From Pseudomonas sp. UBA5706 (GTDB lineage: Bacteria; Pseudomonadota; Gammaproteobacteria; Pseudomonadales; Pseudomonadaceae), in assembly GCF_002419965.1 (NCBI RefSeq), contig NZ_DIHC01000031.1, forward strand, positions 99,845 to 163,844: a stretch of DNA of 64,000 nucleotides, given 5' to 3'. Position 1 is the first letter of the stretch; each line of letters opens with the position of its first letter. Below are positions 1 through 9,459 of this stretch, piece after piece. Under the pieces are notes generated by a model. It worked only from the letters and a program-made list of their open reading frames with translations. It searched no databases and was not told where the DNA came from. The position numbers and the translations under genes are program-made.

Positions 1-108
1 GGTGCAGCGGCCTATCTTGCAGGTCAGGGCTTCTCCGAGGTCTACAGCATGGACGGCGGCTTCGAACTCTGGAAAACCACCTTCCCCGGTGAAACCGCGC
101 AAAGCTGA
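1..108 (+). CDS. glpE: Thiosulfate sulfurtransferase GlpE, C-terminal end only
   Basis: Reading frame open from the first base to a TGA at 106-108, giving the last 35 residues of a protein ending GYxxxxxMDGGFELW-type text (here VYSMDGGFELWKTTFPGE). This is how single-domain rhodanese proteins of the GlpE type end, after the catalytic Cys loop, which lies outside the window. GlpE transfers sulfane sulfur from thiosulfate to cyanide or thiols in the cytoplasm. In Pseudomonas glpE sits immediately upstream of prkA, as here, which supports the call. The 5' part and the active-site cysteine cannot be checked. Confidence 0.75.
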   Translation, partial: GAAAYLAGQGFSEVYSMDGGFELWKTTFPGETAQS

Positions 109-393
109 TCGAAAAATTTTTTCGGTACGCGAAGCCGCGGTCCACGCGGCTTCGCATGCCCAACTGACGAACGGCTACCTCACATTCATCCGCCTTCCTC
201 CTGTCTGTCCGCGAATCCGAACTATCCTTAGCCTCAGGCCATCCGAATCAGGGGAGAGCCGGTACACCGGCGCGTGGGTCATCGGTAGCTACTTTAGGGT
301 GTTTGGGGGGTAAATGACCGCTGAGTAATCGGCAGTCATCCAGCATCGACTGACGATCCGCCGCCGGCTCCACGTATCGAGCGAGGTGACGTC
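109..393. other. glpE-prkA intergenic region
   Basis: 285 bases with no convincing gene. An open frame runs across it on the plus strand but continues the glpE region in another frame and has no family resemblance. The region should carry the promoter of the prkA-yeaH-spoVR genes, but I could not pick a clear sigma-70 or sigma-S hexamer pair by eye. A ribosome binding site GAGGTG lies just before the prkA start. Confidence 0.4.
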
Positions 394-2316
394 ATGAATT
401 TTTTTAGCCACTTCCAACAACGCTATGAATCTACACGCCAGGAAGAGTTCTCGTTACAGGAGTATCTGGAGCTCTGCAAACAGGATCCCAGCAACTACGC
501 CTCTGCAGCAGAACGTCTGCTGCAGGCCATTGGCGAGCCCGAGTTGCTCGACACGTCGACCAATTCGCGCCTTTCCCGAATCTTCTCCAACAAGGTAATC
601 CGGCGCTACCCTGCCTTTGCCGACTTCCATGGCATGGAAGAGTGCATCGACCAGATCGTTTCGTATTTCCGCCATGCCGCTCAGGGCCTGGAAGAAAAGA
701 AACAGATCCTCTACCTGCTTGGCCCGGTCGGTGGCGGTAAGTCTTCGCTGGCCGAGAAACTTAAACAGCTGATCGAAAAAGTCCCCTTCTATGCCATCAA
801 GGGTTCGCCGGTCTTCGAGTCACCACTGGGCCTGTTCAATGCCACGGAAGATGGTGCAATCCTTGAAGAAGACTTCGGCATCCCCCGGCGCTACCTGAGC
901 ACCATCATGTCGCCCTGGGCGACCAAACGCCTGGCTGAGTTCGGGGGCGATATCAGCCAGTTCAAGGTAGTCAAATTGTACCCATCGATCCTCAGCCAGA
1001 TTGCTGTCGCCAAGACCGAACCGGGTGACGAAAACAACCAGGACATCTCCGCCCTGGTCGGTAAGGTCGACATCCGCAAACTCGAAGAATACTCACAGAA
1101 CGACGCCGATGCTTATAGCTACTCCGGCGCGCTGTGCCGGGCTAACCAGGGCCTGATGGAATTCGTGGAGATGTTCAAGGCGCCGATCAAGGTGCTGCAC
1201 CCCCTGCTCACCGCCACCCAGGAAGGTAACTACAACAGCACCGAAGGCCTGGGCGCTATCCCGTTCACCGGTATTCTGCTGGCCCACTCCAACGAATCGG
1301 AATGGCACAGTTTCCGCCACAACAAGAATAACGAAGCCTTCATTGACCGGATCTACATCGTTAAGGTGCCGTACTGCCTGCGCGTCAGCGATGAAATCAA
1401 GATTTACGACAAGCTGCTGTTCAACAGTTCACTGTCCAACGCCCATTGCGCTCCGGACACCCTGAAAATGCTTGCCCAGTTCACGACGCTGTCGCGCCTC
1501 AAGGAGCCGGATAACTCGAACATCTATTCCAAGATGCGCGTTTACGACGGCGAGAATCTCAAGGATACCGATCCTAAAGCCAAATCGATTCAGGAATACC
1601 GTGACAGTGCGGGCGTCGACGAGGGCATGAACGGACTCTCGACCCGCTTTGCGTTCAAAATACTGTCGAAGGTCTTTAACTTCGATCCTCACGAGATCGC
1701 GGCTAACCCGGTTCACCTGCTTTATGTGCTCGAGCAGCAAATCGAACAAGAACAGTTCCCGGCGGAAACCCGCGAGCGCTATCTGCGCTTCATCAAGGAA
1801 TACCTTGCCCCTCGCTACATCGAGTTCATCGGCAAGGAAATCCAGACGGCGTATCTGGAGTCTTACAGCGAATACGGGCAGAACATTTTTGACCGCTACG
1901 TGCTGTACGCCGACTTCTGGATTCAGGATCAGGAATATCGCGATCCGGAAACCGGCGAAATACTCAACCGTGTAGCCCTCAACGAGGAATTGGAGAAAAT
2001 CGAGAAACCAGCTGGCATCAGTAATCCGAAGGATTTCCGCAACGAGATCGTCAACTTCGTACTGCGTGCCCGTGCCAATAACAACGGCAAGAATCCGACC
2101 TGGCTCAGCTACGAGAAGCTGCGTGTGGTGATCGAGAAGAAAATGTTCTCGAACACCGAGGATCTGTTGCCGGTTATCAGCTTCAACGCCAAAGCTAGCA
2201 AAGAGGATCAGCAAAAACACAACGATTTCGTGACCCGGATGGTCGAGCGGGGCTACACCGATAAACAGGTACGTCTGCTGTCCGAATGGTACCTGCGCGT
2301 GCGCAAGTCGCAATAA
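394..2316 (+). CDS. prkA: PrkA-family serine protein kinase
   Basis: 640 residues, the usual length for PrkA (YeaG in E. coli). The N-terminal AAA-type domain carries a Walker A motif GPVGGGKSS at about residues 110-118; the C-terminal third is the kinase-like PrkA domain. The start ATG follows GAGGTG at good spacing. PrkA proteins are cytoplasmic ATPases/kinases induced by nutrient and stress signals; in enterobacteria YeaG acts with YeaH in nitrogen-starvation and RpoS-linked responses. The next two genes (YeaH and SpoVR families) form the conserved trio, so this is the first gene of a stress operon. The molecular targets are not evident from sequence. Confidence 0.95.
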   Translation: MNFFSHFQQRYESTRQEEFSLQEYLELCKQDPSNYASAAERLLQAIGEPELLDTSTNSRLSRIFSNKVIRRYPAFADFHGMEECIDQIVSYFRHAAQGLEEKKQILYLLGPVGGGKSSLAEKLKQLIEKVPFYAIKGSPVFESPLGLFNATEDGAILEEDFGIPRRYLSTIMSPWATKRLAEFGGDISQFKVVKLYPSILSQIAVAKTEPGDENNQDISALVGKVDIRKLEEYSQNDADAYSYSGALCRANQGLMEFVEMFKAPIKVLHPLLTATQEGNYNSTEGLGAIPFTGILLAHSNESEWHSFRHNKNNEAFIDRIYIVKVPYCLRVSDEIKIYDKLLFNSSLSNAHCAPDTLKMLAQFTTLSRLKEPDNSNIYSKMRVYDGENLKDTDPKAKSIQEYRDSAGVDEGMNGLSTRFAFKILSKVFNFDPHEIAANPVHLLYVLEQQIEQEQFPAETRERYLRFIKEYLAPRYIEFIGKEIQTAYLESYSEYGQNIFDRYVLYADFWIQDQEYRDPETGEILNRVALNEELEKIEKPAGISNPKDFRNEIVNFVLRARANNNGKNPTWLSYEKLRVVIEKKMFSNTEDLLPVISFNAKASKEDQQKHNDFVTRMVERGYTDKQVRLLSEWYLRVRKSQ

Positions 2317-2336
2317 AGCAGCTGTGAGCTACAAGC

Positions 2337-2412
2337 TTCAAGCGGCAAGCCGAGTGCGTCAGCGTCTGAATGACTGACCAAGACCAGCTTGCCGCTTATG
2401 GCGGTTTTTTTC
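2337..2412 (+). terminator. REP-like hairpin with T-tract between prkA and yeaH
   Basis: The arms AAGCGGCAAG (about 2350) and CTTGCCGCTT (about 2388) are perfect complements around a loop of about 30 bases, followed by a run of T at 2405-2412. The 'agctacaagcttcaag' lead-in is typical of dispersed repeats in Pseudomonas. It may partly terminate prkA transcription or protect the prkA message 3' end, setting prkA above the two downstream genes. Confidence 0.5.
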
Positions 2413-2433
2413 TTGTAGCTGCCCGGAGGGCCT

Positions 2434-3705
2434 ATGAGCTATGTGATCGACCGACGTCTCAATGGCAAGAACAAGAGCACGGTGAATCGGCAGCGCTTTC
2501 TGCGTCGTTACCGTGATCACATCAAGAAAGCAGTCGAAGAAGCAGTCAGCCGTCGTTCCATCACCGATATGGAGCACGGCGAGCAGATCAGCATCCCCGG
2601 TCGGGATATAGATGAGCCTGTGCTGCACCATGGCCGCGGTGGCAAGCAGACCGTCGTGCACCCCGGTAACAAGGAATTTACCAGCGGCGAACACATTGCC
2701 CGCCCACAAGGTGGCGGTGGCGGCAAGGGGTCTGGCAAAGCGAGCAACTCCGGCGAAGGCATGGACGAGTTCGTGTTCCAGATCACCCAGGAAGAATTCC
2801 TGGAATTCATGTTTGAAGATCTTGAATTGCCCAACCTGGTCAAACGTAATCTGACCGGCACCGAAACCTTCAAAACAGTCCGCGCGGGCATCAGCAACGA
2901 AGGCAACCCGTCGCGCATCAACATCATCCGCACATTGCGCTCGGCCCATGCTCGGCGCATCGCGTTGTCGGGCAGCAGCCGGGCCAAACTCAGGGAGGTG
3001 CTTGCTGAAGTCGAGCGCCTCAAACGCGAAGAACCCGACAATTTCGGCGACATTCAGGAGTTGGAAGTCGAGGCCCGGCGCTTGCAGGCGCGAATCAAAC
3101 GCGTCCCTTACCTGGACACGTTCGACCTTAAGTACAACCTGCTGGTCAAACAGCCCAACCCCAGTTCCAAGGCGGTGATGTTCTGCCTCATGGACGTCTC
3201 GGGCTCCATGACCCAGGCGACAAAGGACATCGCCAAGCGCTTTTTCATCCTGCTCTACCTGTTCCTCAAGCGGAACTACGACAAGATTGAGGTCGTGTTC
3301 ATCCGCCATCACACCAGCGCGCGGGAGGTCGATGAGGAGGAGTTTTTCTATTCCCGGGAAACCGGTGGCACCATCGTTTCCAGCGCCCTGAAGCTGATGC
3401 AGGAAATCATGGCCGAGCGCTACCCGACCAGCGAGTGGAACATCTACGCGGCGCAGGCTTCAGACGGTGATAACTGGAACGATGACTCGCCAGTCTGTCG
3501 CGACATCCTGATCAAGCAGATCATGCCGTTCGTGCAGTACTACACCTATGTCGAAATCACCCCGCGCGAGCATCAGGCGCTGTGGTTCGAATACGAGCGT
3601 ATCGGCGAAGCCTTCGCTGATACGTTCGCCCAGCAGCAGCTGGTCTCAGCCGGTGACATTTATCCGGTATTCCGTGAACTCTTCCAGCGCAGGTTAGCGA
3701 CATGA
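2434..3705 (+). CDS. YeaH/YhbH family protein (UPF0229)
   Basis: 423 residues, normal for the YeaH family. The middle/C-terminal half has a von Willebrand A-like metal site: MFCLMDVSGSMTQ (DxSxS MIDAS motif, about residues 249-261). A glycine-rich linker (GGGGGKGSGK) follows the basic N-terminus. The start ATG has GGAGG five bases upstream. It lies between prkA and the SpoVR gene and overlaps the latter by four bases (ATGA), so the three are translated together. YeaH acts with the YeaG/PrkA kinase in stress survival; a biochemical activity is not established. Confidence 0.93.
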   Translation: MSYVIDRRLNGKNKSTVNRQRFLRRYRDHIKKAVEEAVSRRSITDMEHGEQISIPGRDIDEPVLHHGRGGKQTVVHPGNKEFTSGEHIARPQGGGGGKGSGKASNSGEGMDEFVFQITQEEFLEFMFEDLELPNLVKRNLTGTETFKTVRAGISNEGNPSRINIIRTLRSAHARRIALSGSSRAKLREVLAEVERLKREEPDNFGDIQELEVEARRLQARIKRVPYLDTFDLKYNLLVKQPNPSSKAVMFCLMDVSGSMTQATKDIAKRFFILLYLFLKRNYDKIEVVFIRHHTSAREVDEEEFFYSRETGGTIVSSALKLMQEIMAERYPTSEWNIYAAQASDGDNWNDDSPVCRDILIKQIMPFVQYYTYVEITPREHQALWFEYERIGEAFADTFAQQQLVSAGDIYPVFRELFQRRLAT

Positions 3706-5264
3706 CCGCCAGAGAGCAGAAACGCCAACCCCTTTCCACGGGTTCCGAGTGGACGTTCGAACTGATCCAGGCGTACGACCGGGAAATCAGCCGCATCGCC
3801 GAGCGTTATGCACTGGACACCTACCCCAATCAGATCGAGGTAATCACCGCCGAACAGATGATGGATGCCTATGCATCGGTGGGTATGCCGCTGGGCTATC
3901 ACCATTGGTCCTACGGCAAGCATTTCCTCAGCACGGAGAAATCCTACTCGCGCGGACAGATGGGACTGGCGTACGAAATCGTCATCAACTCCGATCCGTG
4001 CATCGCTTATCTGATGGAAGAAAACACCATTTGCATGCAGGCGCTGGTCGTGGCGCATGCCTGTTATGGCCACAACAGCTTCTTCAAGGGCAATTACCTG
4101 TTCCGCACCTGGACCGACGCCAGCTCAATCATTGATTATCTGGTGTTTGCCAAGCAATTCATCACTCAGTGCGAGGAGCGCCATGGCATCGATGCGGTCG
4201 AGGATCTGCTCGATTCCTGCCATGCGCTGATGAATTATGGCGTGGACCGCTACAAACGCCCCTACCCCATTTCCGCGGAAGAAGAACGCCGCCGCATGAA
4301 GGATCGGGAAGAGCACCTGCAAAAGCAGATCAATGACCTGTGGCGCACCATTCCGAAAAACGTCAGCAAGAATGACAGGGAAGACAGCGCTCGCTTTCCC
4401 GCCGAACCGCAGGAAAACATTCTGTATTTCATTGAGAAACACGCGCCCTTGCTGGAGCCGTGGCAGCGCGAAGTCGTGCGCATCGTGCGCAAGATTGCCC
4501 AGTATTTCTATCCCCAGCGCCAGACTCAGGTCATGAACGAAGGCTGGGCAACGTTCTGGCACTACACGCTGATGAATGATCTGTACGACGAAGGACTGGT
4601 GACTGACGGATTCATGCTCGAATTCCTTCAGTCCCATACCAGCGTCGTGTTCCAGCCCGGTTTCGACAGCCCTTACTACAGCGGTATTAACCCGTACACC
4701 TTGGGCTTTGCGATGTATCAGGACATCCGGCGCATGTGTGAACACCCTACCGACGAGGACCGGCATTGGTTCCCGGACCTGGCGGGTACGGACTGGCTGA
4801 CGGCCGTGAAATTTGCGATGAGCAGTTTCAAGGACGAAAGCTTCATCCTGCAGTACCTCTCCCCTAAAGTGATCCGTGACCTGAAGCTGTTCAGCATTCT
4901 GGATGACGACCAGAAGGAGGATCTGCTGGTACCTGCCATCCATGATGAAACAGGCTATCGGACCATCCGGGAGACGCTCGCGGCGCAGTACAACCTGGGC
5001 AACCGTGAACCCAACGTGCAAATCTACAGCATCGATCGCCGCGGCGACCGATCGCTGACCCTTCGCCATCAGCAACACGACCGAAAGCCACTGGGCGACT
5101 CAACCGACGAAGTGCTCAAGCACCTGCATCGTCTATGGGGCTTCGATATTCATCTGGAGACGCTACAAGGCGATCAGGTGATGAAAACCCACCATGTCCC
5201 ACCCAAAAGCGAACACGCTGACAGTGAGTATCCCCGGCTCGACCTGGCGGTCGTTCACCTCTAG
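3702..5264 (+). CDS. SpoVR family protein (YcgB type)
   Basis: 520 residues, full length for the SpoVR/YcgB family. Family features include the WSYGKHF stretch near the N-terminus (about residue 67) and the NEGWATFWHY segment (about residue 279), whose HExxH-like histidine/glutamate spacing has suggested a metal site. It overlaps yeaH by ATGA and closes the prkA-yeaH-spoVR operon. The name comes from a Bacillus cortex gene; in Pseudomonas, which does not sporulate, it belongs to the stationary-phase/stress trio. Exact function unknown. Confidence 0.93.
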   Translation: MTAREQKRQPLSTGSEWTFELIQAYDREISRIAERYALDTYPNQIEVITAEQMMDAYASVGMPLGYHHWSYGKHFLSTEKSYSRGQMGLAYEIVINSDPCIAYLMEENTICMQALVVAHACYGHNSFFKGNYLFRTWTDASSIIDYLVFAKQFITQCEERHGIDAVEDLLDSCHALMNYGVDRYKRPYPISAEEERRRMKDREEHLQKQINDLWRTIPKNVSKNDREDSARFPAEPQENILYFIEKHAPLLEPWQREVVRIVRKIAQYFYPQRQTQVMNEGWATFWHYTLMNDLYDEGLVTDGFMLEFLQSHTSVVFQPGFDSPYYSGINPYTLGFAMYQDIRRMCEHPTDEDRHWFPDLAGTDWLTAVKFAMSSFKDESFILQYLSPKVIRDLKLFSILDDDQKEDLLVPAIHDETGYRTIRETLAAQYNLGNREPNVQIYSIDRRGDRSLTLRHQQHDRKPLGDSTDEVLKHLHRLWGFDIHLETLQGDQVMKTHHVPPKSEHADSEYPRLDLAVVHL

Positions 5265-5344
5265 AAGTTAAAGCGCGACCTGGAAAAATGCACCTCCGCA
5301 AGCACGACGTTAGGTTTATCCTGTCGCGCTTACGGAGGTTTTTT

Positions 5345-6574
5345 ATGCAGATTTATAAAGTCGGCGGCGCGGTTCGCGATCGCCTGCTTGGCAAACCGGT
5401 CGCCGATACCGATTGGGTCGTCGTCGGCGCGACAACCGATGAAATGCTGATCAAGGGCTATCGTCCCGTGGGCACGGACTTCCCGGTGTTTCTGCACCCA
5501 CTGACCGGCGAGGAATACGCCCTCGCTCGCACCGAACGCAAAACAGGGCGCGGTTACGGCGGATTCGTGTTTCATGCCTCTGCGCAGGTGACCCTCGAAG
5601 AAGATCTGATCCGCCGCGATTTGACCATCAACGCCATTGCCGAGGACAAGGAAGGCCATCTGATCGACCCCTATCACGGTCAGCGCGACTTGCAGGAACG
5701 CGTTCTACGCCACGTTTCTCCGGCATTCGCGGAGGATCCGCTGCGGGTGCTGCGCGTTGCCCGATTTGCAGCCCGCTATGCAGCCGACGGTTTCACCATT
5801 GCGCCGGAAACATTGGTGCTGATGCGCCAACTCAGCGCATCGGGGGAACTGGAAGCCCTCACGCCGGAGCGCAGCTGGAAGGAAATTTCCCGCGCACTGA
5901 TGGAGCGAGAACCACAAGTTTTCATTCAGGTGCTGCGCGAATGCGGCGCGCTCAAAGTGCTGATGCCGGAAGTCGACGCGCTGTTCGGCGTGCCACAGCC
6001 CGAAATTCATCACCCTGAAATCGACACCGGCCTGCATGTGCTCAGCGTTCTGCATCAATCCGCCGTGCACCATCAGCCGCTCAGCGTGCGCTGGGCCTGC
6101 CTGCTGCATGACCTGGGCAAAGGACTGACACCAGAAGAAGAATGGCCCAGGCATATCGCCCATGAGCAAAAAGGCCTCAAAGCCATCAAGGCAGTGAGCC
6201 TGCGCTTCAAGGTACCCAGAGATTGCCAGGAACTGGCGCTGCTGGTCGGCCAGTATCACACCCACGGACATCGCGCTCTGGAACTGCGACCTTCGACCTT
6301 ACTCGACCTGCTACAAACCTTCGACGTGTACCGCCGCCCGCAGCGCTTCGAGGACTTTATACTGGCATGCGAAATGGACGCGCGAGGCCGCAAGGGGTTC
6401 GAGGATCGTAGTTATCCACAGGCCGAATACCTCAGGGGCGCAGCTGAAGTAGCCACGCGGGTAGCCGTGCAGCCGCTGCTGGACAAGGGGTATCAGGGGC
6501 AGCAACTGGGCGAGGCACTAAAGCGTGAGCGGCTGGATACGCTGACGGTTTATAAGGCGTCTTATCAATTGTGA
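5345..6574 (+). CDS. cca: Multifunctional CCA tRNA nucleotidyltransferase
   Basis: 409 residues. The N-terminal class II nucleotidyltransferase motif GGAVRDRLLG (residues 8-17) is followed by the catalytic DTDW. The RRDLTINAIA signature comes later, and the C-terminal half has an HD-type metal site (LLHDLGKG), typical of gamma-proteobacterial Cca with added phosphatase/2',3'-cyclic phosphodiesterase activity. It adds or repairs the CCA end of tRNAs. I chose the ATG at 5345, preceded by CGGAGG, rather than the in-frame ATG at 5288, because MQIYKVGGAVRD is the standard family start. Stand-alone gene after the spoVR operon. Confidence 0.96.
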   Translation: MQIYKVGGAVRDRLLGKPVADTDWVVVGATTDEMLIKGYRPVGTDFPVFLHPLTGEEYALARTERKTGRGYGGFVFHASAQVTLEEDLIRRDLTINAIAEDKEGHLIDPYHGQRDLQERVLRHVSPAFAEDPLRVLRVARFAARYAADGFTIAPETLVLMRQLSASGELEALTPERSWKEISRALMEREPQVFIQVLRECGALKVLMPEVDALFGVPQPEIHHPEIDTGLHVLSVLHQSAVHHQPLSVRWACLLHDLGKGLTPEEEWPRHIAHEQKGLKAIKAVSLRFKVPRDCQELALLVGQYHTHGHRALELRPSTLLDLLQTFDVYRRPQRFEDFILACEMDARGRKGFEDRSYPQAEYLRGAAEVATRVAVQPLLDKGYQGQQLGEALKRERLDTLTVYKASYQL

Positions 6575-6661
6575 TTGCAACACCAGCGCTATAGCGGCCC
6601 TTGCGGCAGTAGCGGCATGCGGCCTGTCATCGCCGGCAACCCGGGCCGTTATAGAGCGTTC
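6575..6661. repeat. REP-like palindromic intergenic stretch
   Basis: Short GC-rich gap between convergent cca and folK with several partly complementary runs (gcggcc/ggccgt, gccggc). It looks like a degenerate extragenic palindrome that may serve as a two-way terminator. No T-tract of note. Confidence 0.3.
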
Positions 6662-7195
6662 CTACCTTAAGGGCTCAGCCAACATCGACGCCGGCGTCAA
6701 CTGCTCCCCCCGCCACTCGAACCCGACCGGCCACAAACGCTGGTCGATTTGCGCGCTTTCCCACAAGTGAGCAAACGTGACGCCTGCACCAGGATGAGTC
6801 TTTTGCGGAGCAAGGAGAGACAATGGCCACAGCACGAACGCATTCTTCAAGATCTCCGCGCGCGGCAGGATAAGTCCATCGAAGTTGCCCACCTGATCGC
6901 CATACAGCAACACATCGATATCCAGCGGCAAGCCCTTGCGTTCCGGCGCGTAGCGACCATTATCGGCTTCGATGAATTTCAGGCGGCGGTCGAGCTCGAT
7001 CAACGGCAGGTCGGTCAGAGCCGATACCACCAGATTGATAAACGGCCCGCTTTTGATCCCCACCGGATGACTCTCGAACACAGGCGAGCAGGACATATCG
7101 GTCAGGAAACCGGCCAGGGCGTCGAGCCCGGCACACAGGTGCAGATGCCGGTCGACATTGCTTCCCAGGCCCAGGAAAATCCGTGTCAGCGACAT
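6662..7195 (-). CDS. folK: 2-amino-4-hydroxy-6-hydroxymethyldihydropteridine diphosphokinase
   Basis: 177 residues, matching the FolK family. The N-terminus has the classic FLGLGSN motif (residues 7-13); the pyrophosphokinase signature shows as RKGLPLDIDVLLYGD (about 85-99), containing the Asp pair that binds magnesium, with a PRAEILKNAFVLWPL block after it. It transfers pyrophosphate from ATP to the pterin in folate synthesis. It overlaps the upstream folB gene by 10 bases, so aldolase and kinase of successive steps are co-translated. Many pseudomonads carry a second folK near panB; this would be the folB-linked copy. Confidence 0.93.
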   Translation of the reverse strand: MSLTRIFLGLGSNVDRHLHLCAGLDALAGFLTDMSCSPVFESHPVGIKSGPFINLVVSALTDLPLIELDRRLKFIEADNGRYAPERKGLPLDIDVLLYGDQVGNFDGLILPRAEILKNAFVLWPLSLLAPQKTHPGAGVTFAHLWESAQIDQRLWPVGFEWRGEQLTPASMLAEPLR

Positions 7196-7539
7196 CCGCG
7201 CTCGATCTCCACGCCCACGCCCTTGGCTGCTGGCACGGCCCCGGGCTTGGTCAGTTTCAGGTGCAGCCAGGGGATGTTGAATTCGCTCATCAACACATCG
7301 GTCAGGCGCTCGGCAAAAGTCTCGACCAACTGGAATTGCGACTCCTGGGCAAACGCCTGAATGCGCGCAGAAACGCTGGCATAGTCAAGTGCCTTGCTCA
7401 GGTCATCGCCCGCCGCTGCGGGCCGGATGTCCCACGCAAAACTCAGGTCCAAACGCAGGCACTGTCGGATGCCACGCTCCCAGTCGTAGGCACCGATCAC
7501 CGTATCGACCTCCAGACCCTCAATGAAAACTCTGTCCAA
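7186..7539 (-). CDS. folB: Dihydroneopterin aldolase, TTG start
   Basis: Product reads (M)DRVFIEGLEVDTVIGAYDW at its N-terminus, the normal FolB start, so I place the start at a TTG (7537-7539) with GGAG eight bases upstream; another TTG at 7563 is possible. 117 residues, usual for FolB. The catalytic Glu lies in the first block, and KPGAVPAAKGVGVEIER at the C-terminus is the family signature. The enzyme cleaves dihydroneopterin to hydroxymethyl-dihydropterin. It overlaps folK, the next step. Confidence 0.9.
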   Translation of the reverse strand: MDRVFIEGLEVDTVIGAYDWERGIRQCLRLDLSFAWDIRPAAAGDDLSKALDYASVSARIQAFAQESQFQLVETFAERLTDVLMSEFNIPWLHLKLTKPGAVPAAKGVGVEIERGCR

Positions 7540-7613
7540 GCCTTTCTCTCCACTGCACGACAAGGGCGCGATGCGCCGTTAGAATCAGGGCATCCCCGCC
7601 CGGAATGGTTAGC

Positions 7614-8183
7614 ATGTTTTGGTTACTGGCGATCCTCGCCTACCTGCTCGGCTCACTGTCCTTCGCCATCCTGCTCAGCCGCCTTACCGGCAATCCAGAT
7701 CCGCGCGCCAGTGGTTCGGGCAACGCCGGCGCCACCAACATGCTGCGCCTTGCGGGCAAAAAGCTCGCCATCCTGACCCTGATCGGCGACGTCTGCAAAG
7801 GATTGGCCCCGGTGCTGATCGCTGCAGCAGCGGGGCTTGATCCCAGGCAACAGGCCTGGATCGGGCTTTGCGCAGTGCTGGGCCACCTGTTTCCGCTGTA
7901 CTTCCGCTTCCGAGGCGGCAAGGGCGTGGCGACTGCGGCGGGCATGCTGCTGGGCCTGTATGCGCCCGCCGCCCTGCTGGCGATCGTCGCCTGGCTGCTG
8001 ATCTTTTACCTCACTCGCACCAGCTCACTGGCTTCGTTGATCGCCACGCCCCTGACTCTGCCGCTGCTCGCCTGGCAGCAGCCTCATGCGCTGTTACCCA
8101 TGAGTCTGCTGAGCCTGCTCATCGTCTGGCGCCACCGCGGCAATCTACGCGACCTGCTTGCCGGGCGCGAACGGCATTTCTGA
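7614..8183 (+). CDS. plsY: Acyl-phosphate:glycerol-3-phosphate acyltransferase PlsY
   Basis: 189 residues with five to six hydrophobic segments. It shows the three PlsY loops: GSxxFAxLLSR near the N-terminus, SGSGNAGATNMLR (about residues 35-47) and FRGGKGVATAAG (about 101-112). It is an inner-membrane enzyme that makes lysophosphatidate from acyl-phosphate, the first acylation of phospholipid synthesis. ATG at 7614 (MFWLLAILAY) is preferred over the ATG at 7605 because family members start here. Divergent from folB. Confidence 0.95.
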   Translation: MFWLLAILAYLLGSLSFAILLSRLTGNPDPRASGSGNAGATNMLRLAGKKLAILTLIGDVCKGLAPVLIAAAAGLDPRQQAWIGLCAVLGHLFPLYFRFRGGKGVATAAGMLLGLYAPAALLAIVAWLLIFYLTRTSSLASLIATPLTLPLLAWQQPHALLPMSLLSLLIVWRHRGNLRDLLAGRERHF

Positions 8184-8195
8184 ATGCAAAAGATG

Positions 8196-8220
8196 AAAAA
8201 GGCTCATTCGAGCCTTTTTT
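8196..8220. terminator. Bidirectional terminator between plsY and tsaD
   Basis: Perfect 10-bp arms AAAAAGGCTC / GAGCCTTTTT around the loop ATTC, with A-run and T-run on the two sides, so it can end transcription from both convergent genes. Confidence 0.85.
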
Positions 8221-8238
8221 CCACCACACTGTTATTCA

Positions 8239-9264
8239 TCAAAGACCCGGCAACTGCTCCATTGGCCAGCGAGCCTGGACGCTGATACTCAGGCTTTCCT
8301 TTTGCCCCGCCTGTAAACGCTGACACCCGGCAAAAGCGATCATCGCGCCATTGTCAGTGCAGAATTCAGGGCGCGCGTAATACACATTGCCACCCAGCCC
8401 GCCGAGCATCTGCTCCAAAGACAGACGCAAGGCCTTGTTCGCGCTCACGCCACCGGCGATCACCAGACGCTTGAGCCCGGCTTGCTTAAGGGCGCGTTTG
8501 CACTTGATGGTCAGAGTCTCCACCACCGCCTGCTGGAAGGCCAGTGCAATGTCGCAACGGGTTTGCTCGCCGTCGTCTCCAGCGCTTTGGCACTGTTGCC
8601 AGGTGTTGAGAGCAAAGGTTTTCAGGCCGCTGAAGCTAAAATCAAGACCTGGACGGTCGGTCATCGGCCGCGGAAAAGTGAAGCGACCCGGCTCTCCGCT
8701 CATCGCAAGGCGAGAAATTTCCGGACCGCCAGGATAATTCAGGCCCATCATTTTCGCAGTTTTATCGAATGCCTCACCAGCAGCGTCGTCCAAGGTCTCG
8801 CCCAAAAGCTCATAAAGGCCAATGCCATCGACACGAACCAGTTGCGTATGCCCCCCCGAGACCAATAAAGCGACGAACGGGAACACGGGCGGATGTTCTT
8901 CCAGCATGGGGGCCAGCAGATGGCCTTCCATGTGGTGCACTCCCAGCGCCGGAATGTCCCACGCAAAGGCCAGCGCCTGGGCACAGGAAGCCCCGACCAG
9001 CAGCGCGCCGACCAGGCCAGGGCCTGCGGTGTAAGCGATGGCATCGATCTCTGTGGCCGCACAGTCTGCCTCGGCCAACACCTGACGAATCAAGGGCAGC
9101 ATGCGTTTTACGTGGTCGCGTGATGCCAGTTCAGGAACCACGCCGCCGTAGACCCGATGCAGGTCGATCTGGCTGAATAATGCATCGGCGAGCAGCCCGC
9201 GCTCGCTGTCATAGAGCGCAACGCCGGTCTCGTCGCAGGAAGTTTCCAATCCCAGTACTAACAT
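8239..9264 (-). CDS. tsaD: tRNA N6-adenosine threonylcarbamoyltransferase TsaD
   Basis: 341 residues. It begins MLVLGLETSCDETGVALYD, the standard TsaD/Gcp start; the iron-binding histidines are in VHHMEGHLLAP, and the ATP-binding region contains LVSGGHTQL. TsaD with TsaB and TsaE transfers threonylcarbamoyl to A37 of ANN-decoding tRNAs, including the tRNA-CAU at 17204 if that is an Ile2/Met species. ATG at 9264 was chosen over an upstream in-frame ATG on family grounds. Divergent from rpsU, as in most gamma-proteobacteria. Confidence 0.97.
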   Translation of the reverse strand: MLVLGLETSCDETGVALYDSERGLLADALFSQIDLHRVYGGVVPELASRDHVKRMLPLIRQVLAEADCAATEIDAIAYTAGPGLVGALLVGASCAQALAFAWDIPALGVHHMEGHLLAPMLEEHPPVFPFVALLVSGGHTQLVRVDGIGLYELLGETLDDAAGEAFDKTAKMMGLNYPGGPEISRLAMSGEPGRFTFPRPMTDRPGLDFSFSGLKTFALNTWQQCQSAGDDGEQTRCDIALAFQQAVVETLTIKCKRALKQAGLKRLVIAGGVSANKALRLSLEQMLGGLGGNVYYARPEFCTDNGAMIAFAGCQRLQAGQKESLSISVQARWPMEQLPGL

Positions 9265-9459
9265 GGGGTACGCCTTGTAGAGGCTGAATTCGAAGGCGCG
9301 CATAATAGTCGCCGCTCATGGCTGCGACCAGCAGTTTTCGATCAGGGGCTTTGCATTCCTCGCGCCGAGGGGTTAACATCCGCAACCCTTAAAACCGGCG
9401 TACTCAGTGCAAGTGTTGTGCGAGGCGTCGACCCCGGTAATGAATGAAGGTAGCTCTGG

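Noticed and set aside
1429..2313. A 294-residue antisense frame inside prkA
   Set aside because: No start signal or domain; lies wholly within a well-supported gene.
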